DNA from: an uncultured Bacillota bacterium
Lineage (GTDB): Bacteria; Bacillota; Clostridia; Peptostreptococcales; Anaerovoracaceae
Length of the DNA: 64,000 nucleotides
Direction of reading: 5' to 3'
Assembly (NCBI GenBank): GCA_949287095.1
Contig: CASEFA010000002.1
Span: forward strand, 82,623 to 146,622
Position numbers and translations under genes: made by a program. Shown here piece by piece: positions 63,660 through 64,000 of this stretch (position 1 is the stretch's first letter; every line of letters begins with the position of its first letter). The notes under the pieces are model-generated. The model had not been told where the DNA came from, did not search any database, and worked only from the letters and a program-made list of their open reading frames with translations.

Positions 63660-64000
63660 ATGCAGGAAGAAGTCACCCAGCGCACCATTGCCCTCTGTGT
63701 GGAGGCCACCAAACTCTCCGCCGGGATGCTGCAGCAGGCCATGAAAAAAGTGCTGGACGAGATGCAGAAAGGAGTGACCGGCCATAAGACCAAGCTGCAC
63801 CACGGAAAGCAGACCCTCCGGCAGCTGATGAAGCACAACACCGGCGTTTCCAACATCGAGATCACCGACCGGAACATCCGGGCCTTTTCCGCCACCGCCA
63901 AGAAGTACGGCATTGACTTTGCTCTGAAAAAGGATACCAGCGGCGAGATACCCCGCTACCTGGTGTTCTTCAAGGGCCGGGATGCCGACGTTATCACGGC
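63660..64000 (+). CDS. PcfB family (DUF3801) conjugation protein, truncated by the window edge
   Basis: The first 113 codons of a gene that runs out of the window. The protein starts MQEEVTQRTIALCVEATKLS and has GKQTLRQLMKHN near 50, IEITDRNIRAFSATAKKYG near 66 and YLVFFKGRDADV near 99, matching PcfB/DUF3801 proteins of Tn1549-like and pCF10-type conjugation modules, which help dock DNA-relaxase complexes. AAAGGAG precedes the ATG, which is six bases after the preceding stop. The missing end is beyond the window. Confidence 0.85.
   Translation, partial: MQEEVTQRTIALCVEATKLSAGMLQQAMKKVLDEMQKGVTGHKTKLHHGKQTLRQLMKHNTGVSNIEITDRNIRAFSATAKKYGIDFALKKDTSGEIPRYLVFFKGRDADVIT

Overview
The window looks like chromosome from a low-to-mid GC Gram-positive anaerobe of the Clostridia (Bacillota). 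The evidence is strong Shine-Dalgarno sequences, an infC-rpmI-rplT operon starting at AUU, an mreBCD-PBP2-minD block, FeoAB with a FeoB-associated cysteine-rich protein, LytR-CpsA-Psr and sortase-type surface proteins, AGCS and NhaC sodium-coupled transporters, and PucR-coaX and tilS-ftsH neighbourhoods. A gut or oral Anaerovoracaceae-like organism would fit, but that is a guess; the class-level call is firmer. The last 1.5 kb is different: it is the left part of a Tn1549-like integrative conjugative element (ICE).

Layout. 0-4 kb: lipid kinase, then the ferrous-iron uptake genes feoA, feoB and a Cys-rich partner, then a non-coding stretch with a nested palindrome and a 13-bp tandem repeat. 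4-9.4 kb: an ABC exporter, an LCP cell-wall ligase with a Gly/Ser/Thr tail, and a threonyl-tRNA synthetase without a TGS domain. 9.4-12.9 kb (minus strand): an Atg22-like MFS transporter, a Zn-dependent phospholipase C-like protein and an NhaC-type antiporter. 13-17.3 kb: deoC, a long attenuator-like leader, a 1021-residue thioester/SpaA-repeat adhesin, and tRNA-Arg(CCG). 17.3-19.7 kb: a flavodoxin-TetR pair with two matching operators, then a DUF362 ferredoxin-like protein. 19.7-21.1 kb: the infC-rpmI-rplT operon with an attenuator.

21.2-30.3 kb is one tightly packed run of genes on the plus strand: larE-larB-larC (nickel-pincer nucleotide synthesis), a membrane metallophosphoesterase, a two-domain membrane protein, DUF3842, coaBC, a PF11449-type metal/oxyanion exporter, a small Cys-rich membrane protein and a PF06541 membrane protein. 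Several junctions overlap or abut, suggesting translational coupling. 30.4-40.9 kb: a membrane-anchored trigger-factor-like isomerase, nrdR-cmk-radC, the elongation genes mreB-mreC-mreD-PBP2, a MinD-like ATPase without a visible membrane-targeting helix, and enolase. 41-52.7 kb: two convergent AGCS symporters, an ABC-2 exporter pair, aroK, an SPFH/RHH/ABC-exporter operon, an RsmJ-like methyltransferase and a second NhaC. 52.8-62.4 kb: tdk, tilS, ftsH, pucR-like, coaX, dusB, a Phd/PIN toxin-antitoxin pair under a palindromic operator, rplS and a DUF3841 gene. 62.4 kb to the end: the ICE, with a replication-initiator-like protein and a truncated PcfB-like gene.

No rRNA, CRISPR array, insertion sequence or prophage gene was seen. 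The features least explained by known families are the nested palindrome near 3.8 kb, the structured leader of the adhesin gene, the long lar-to-PF06541 gene run, and the lone MinD lacking its usual membrane anchor.
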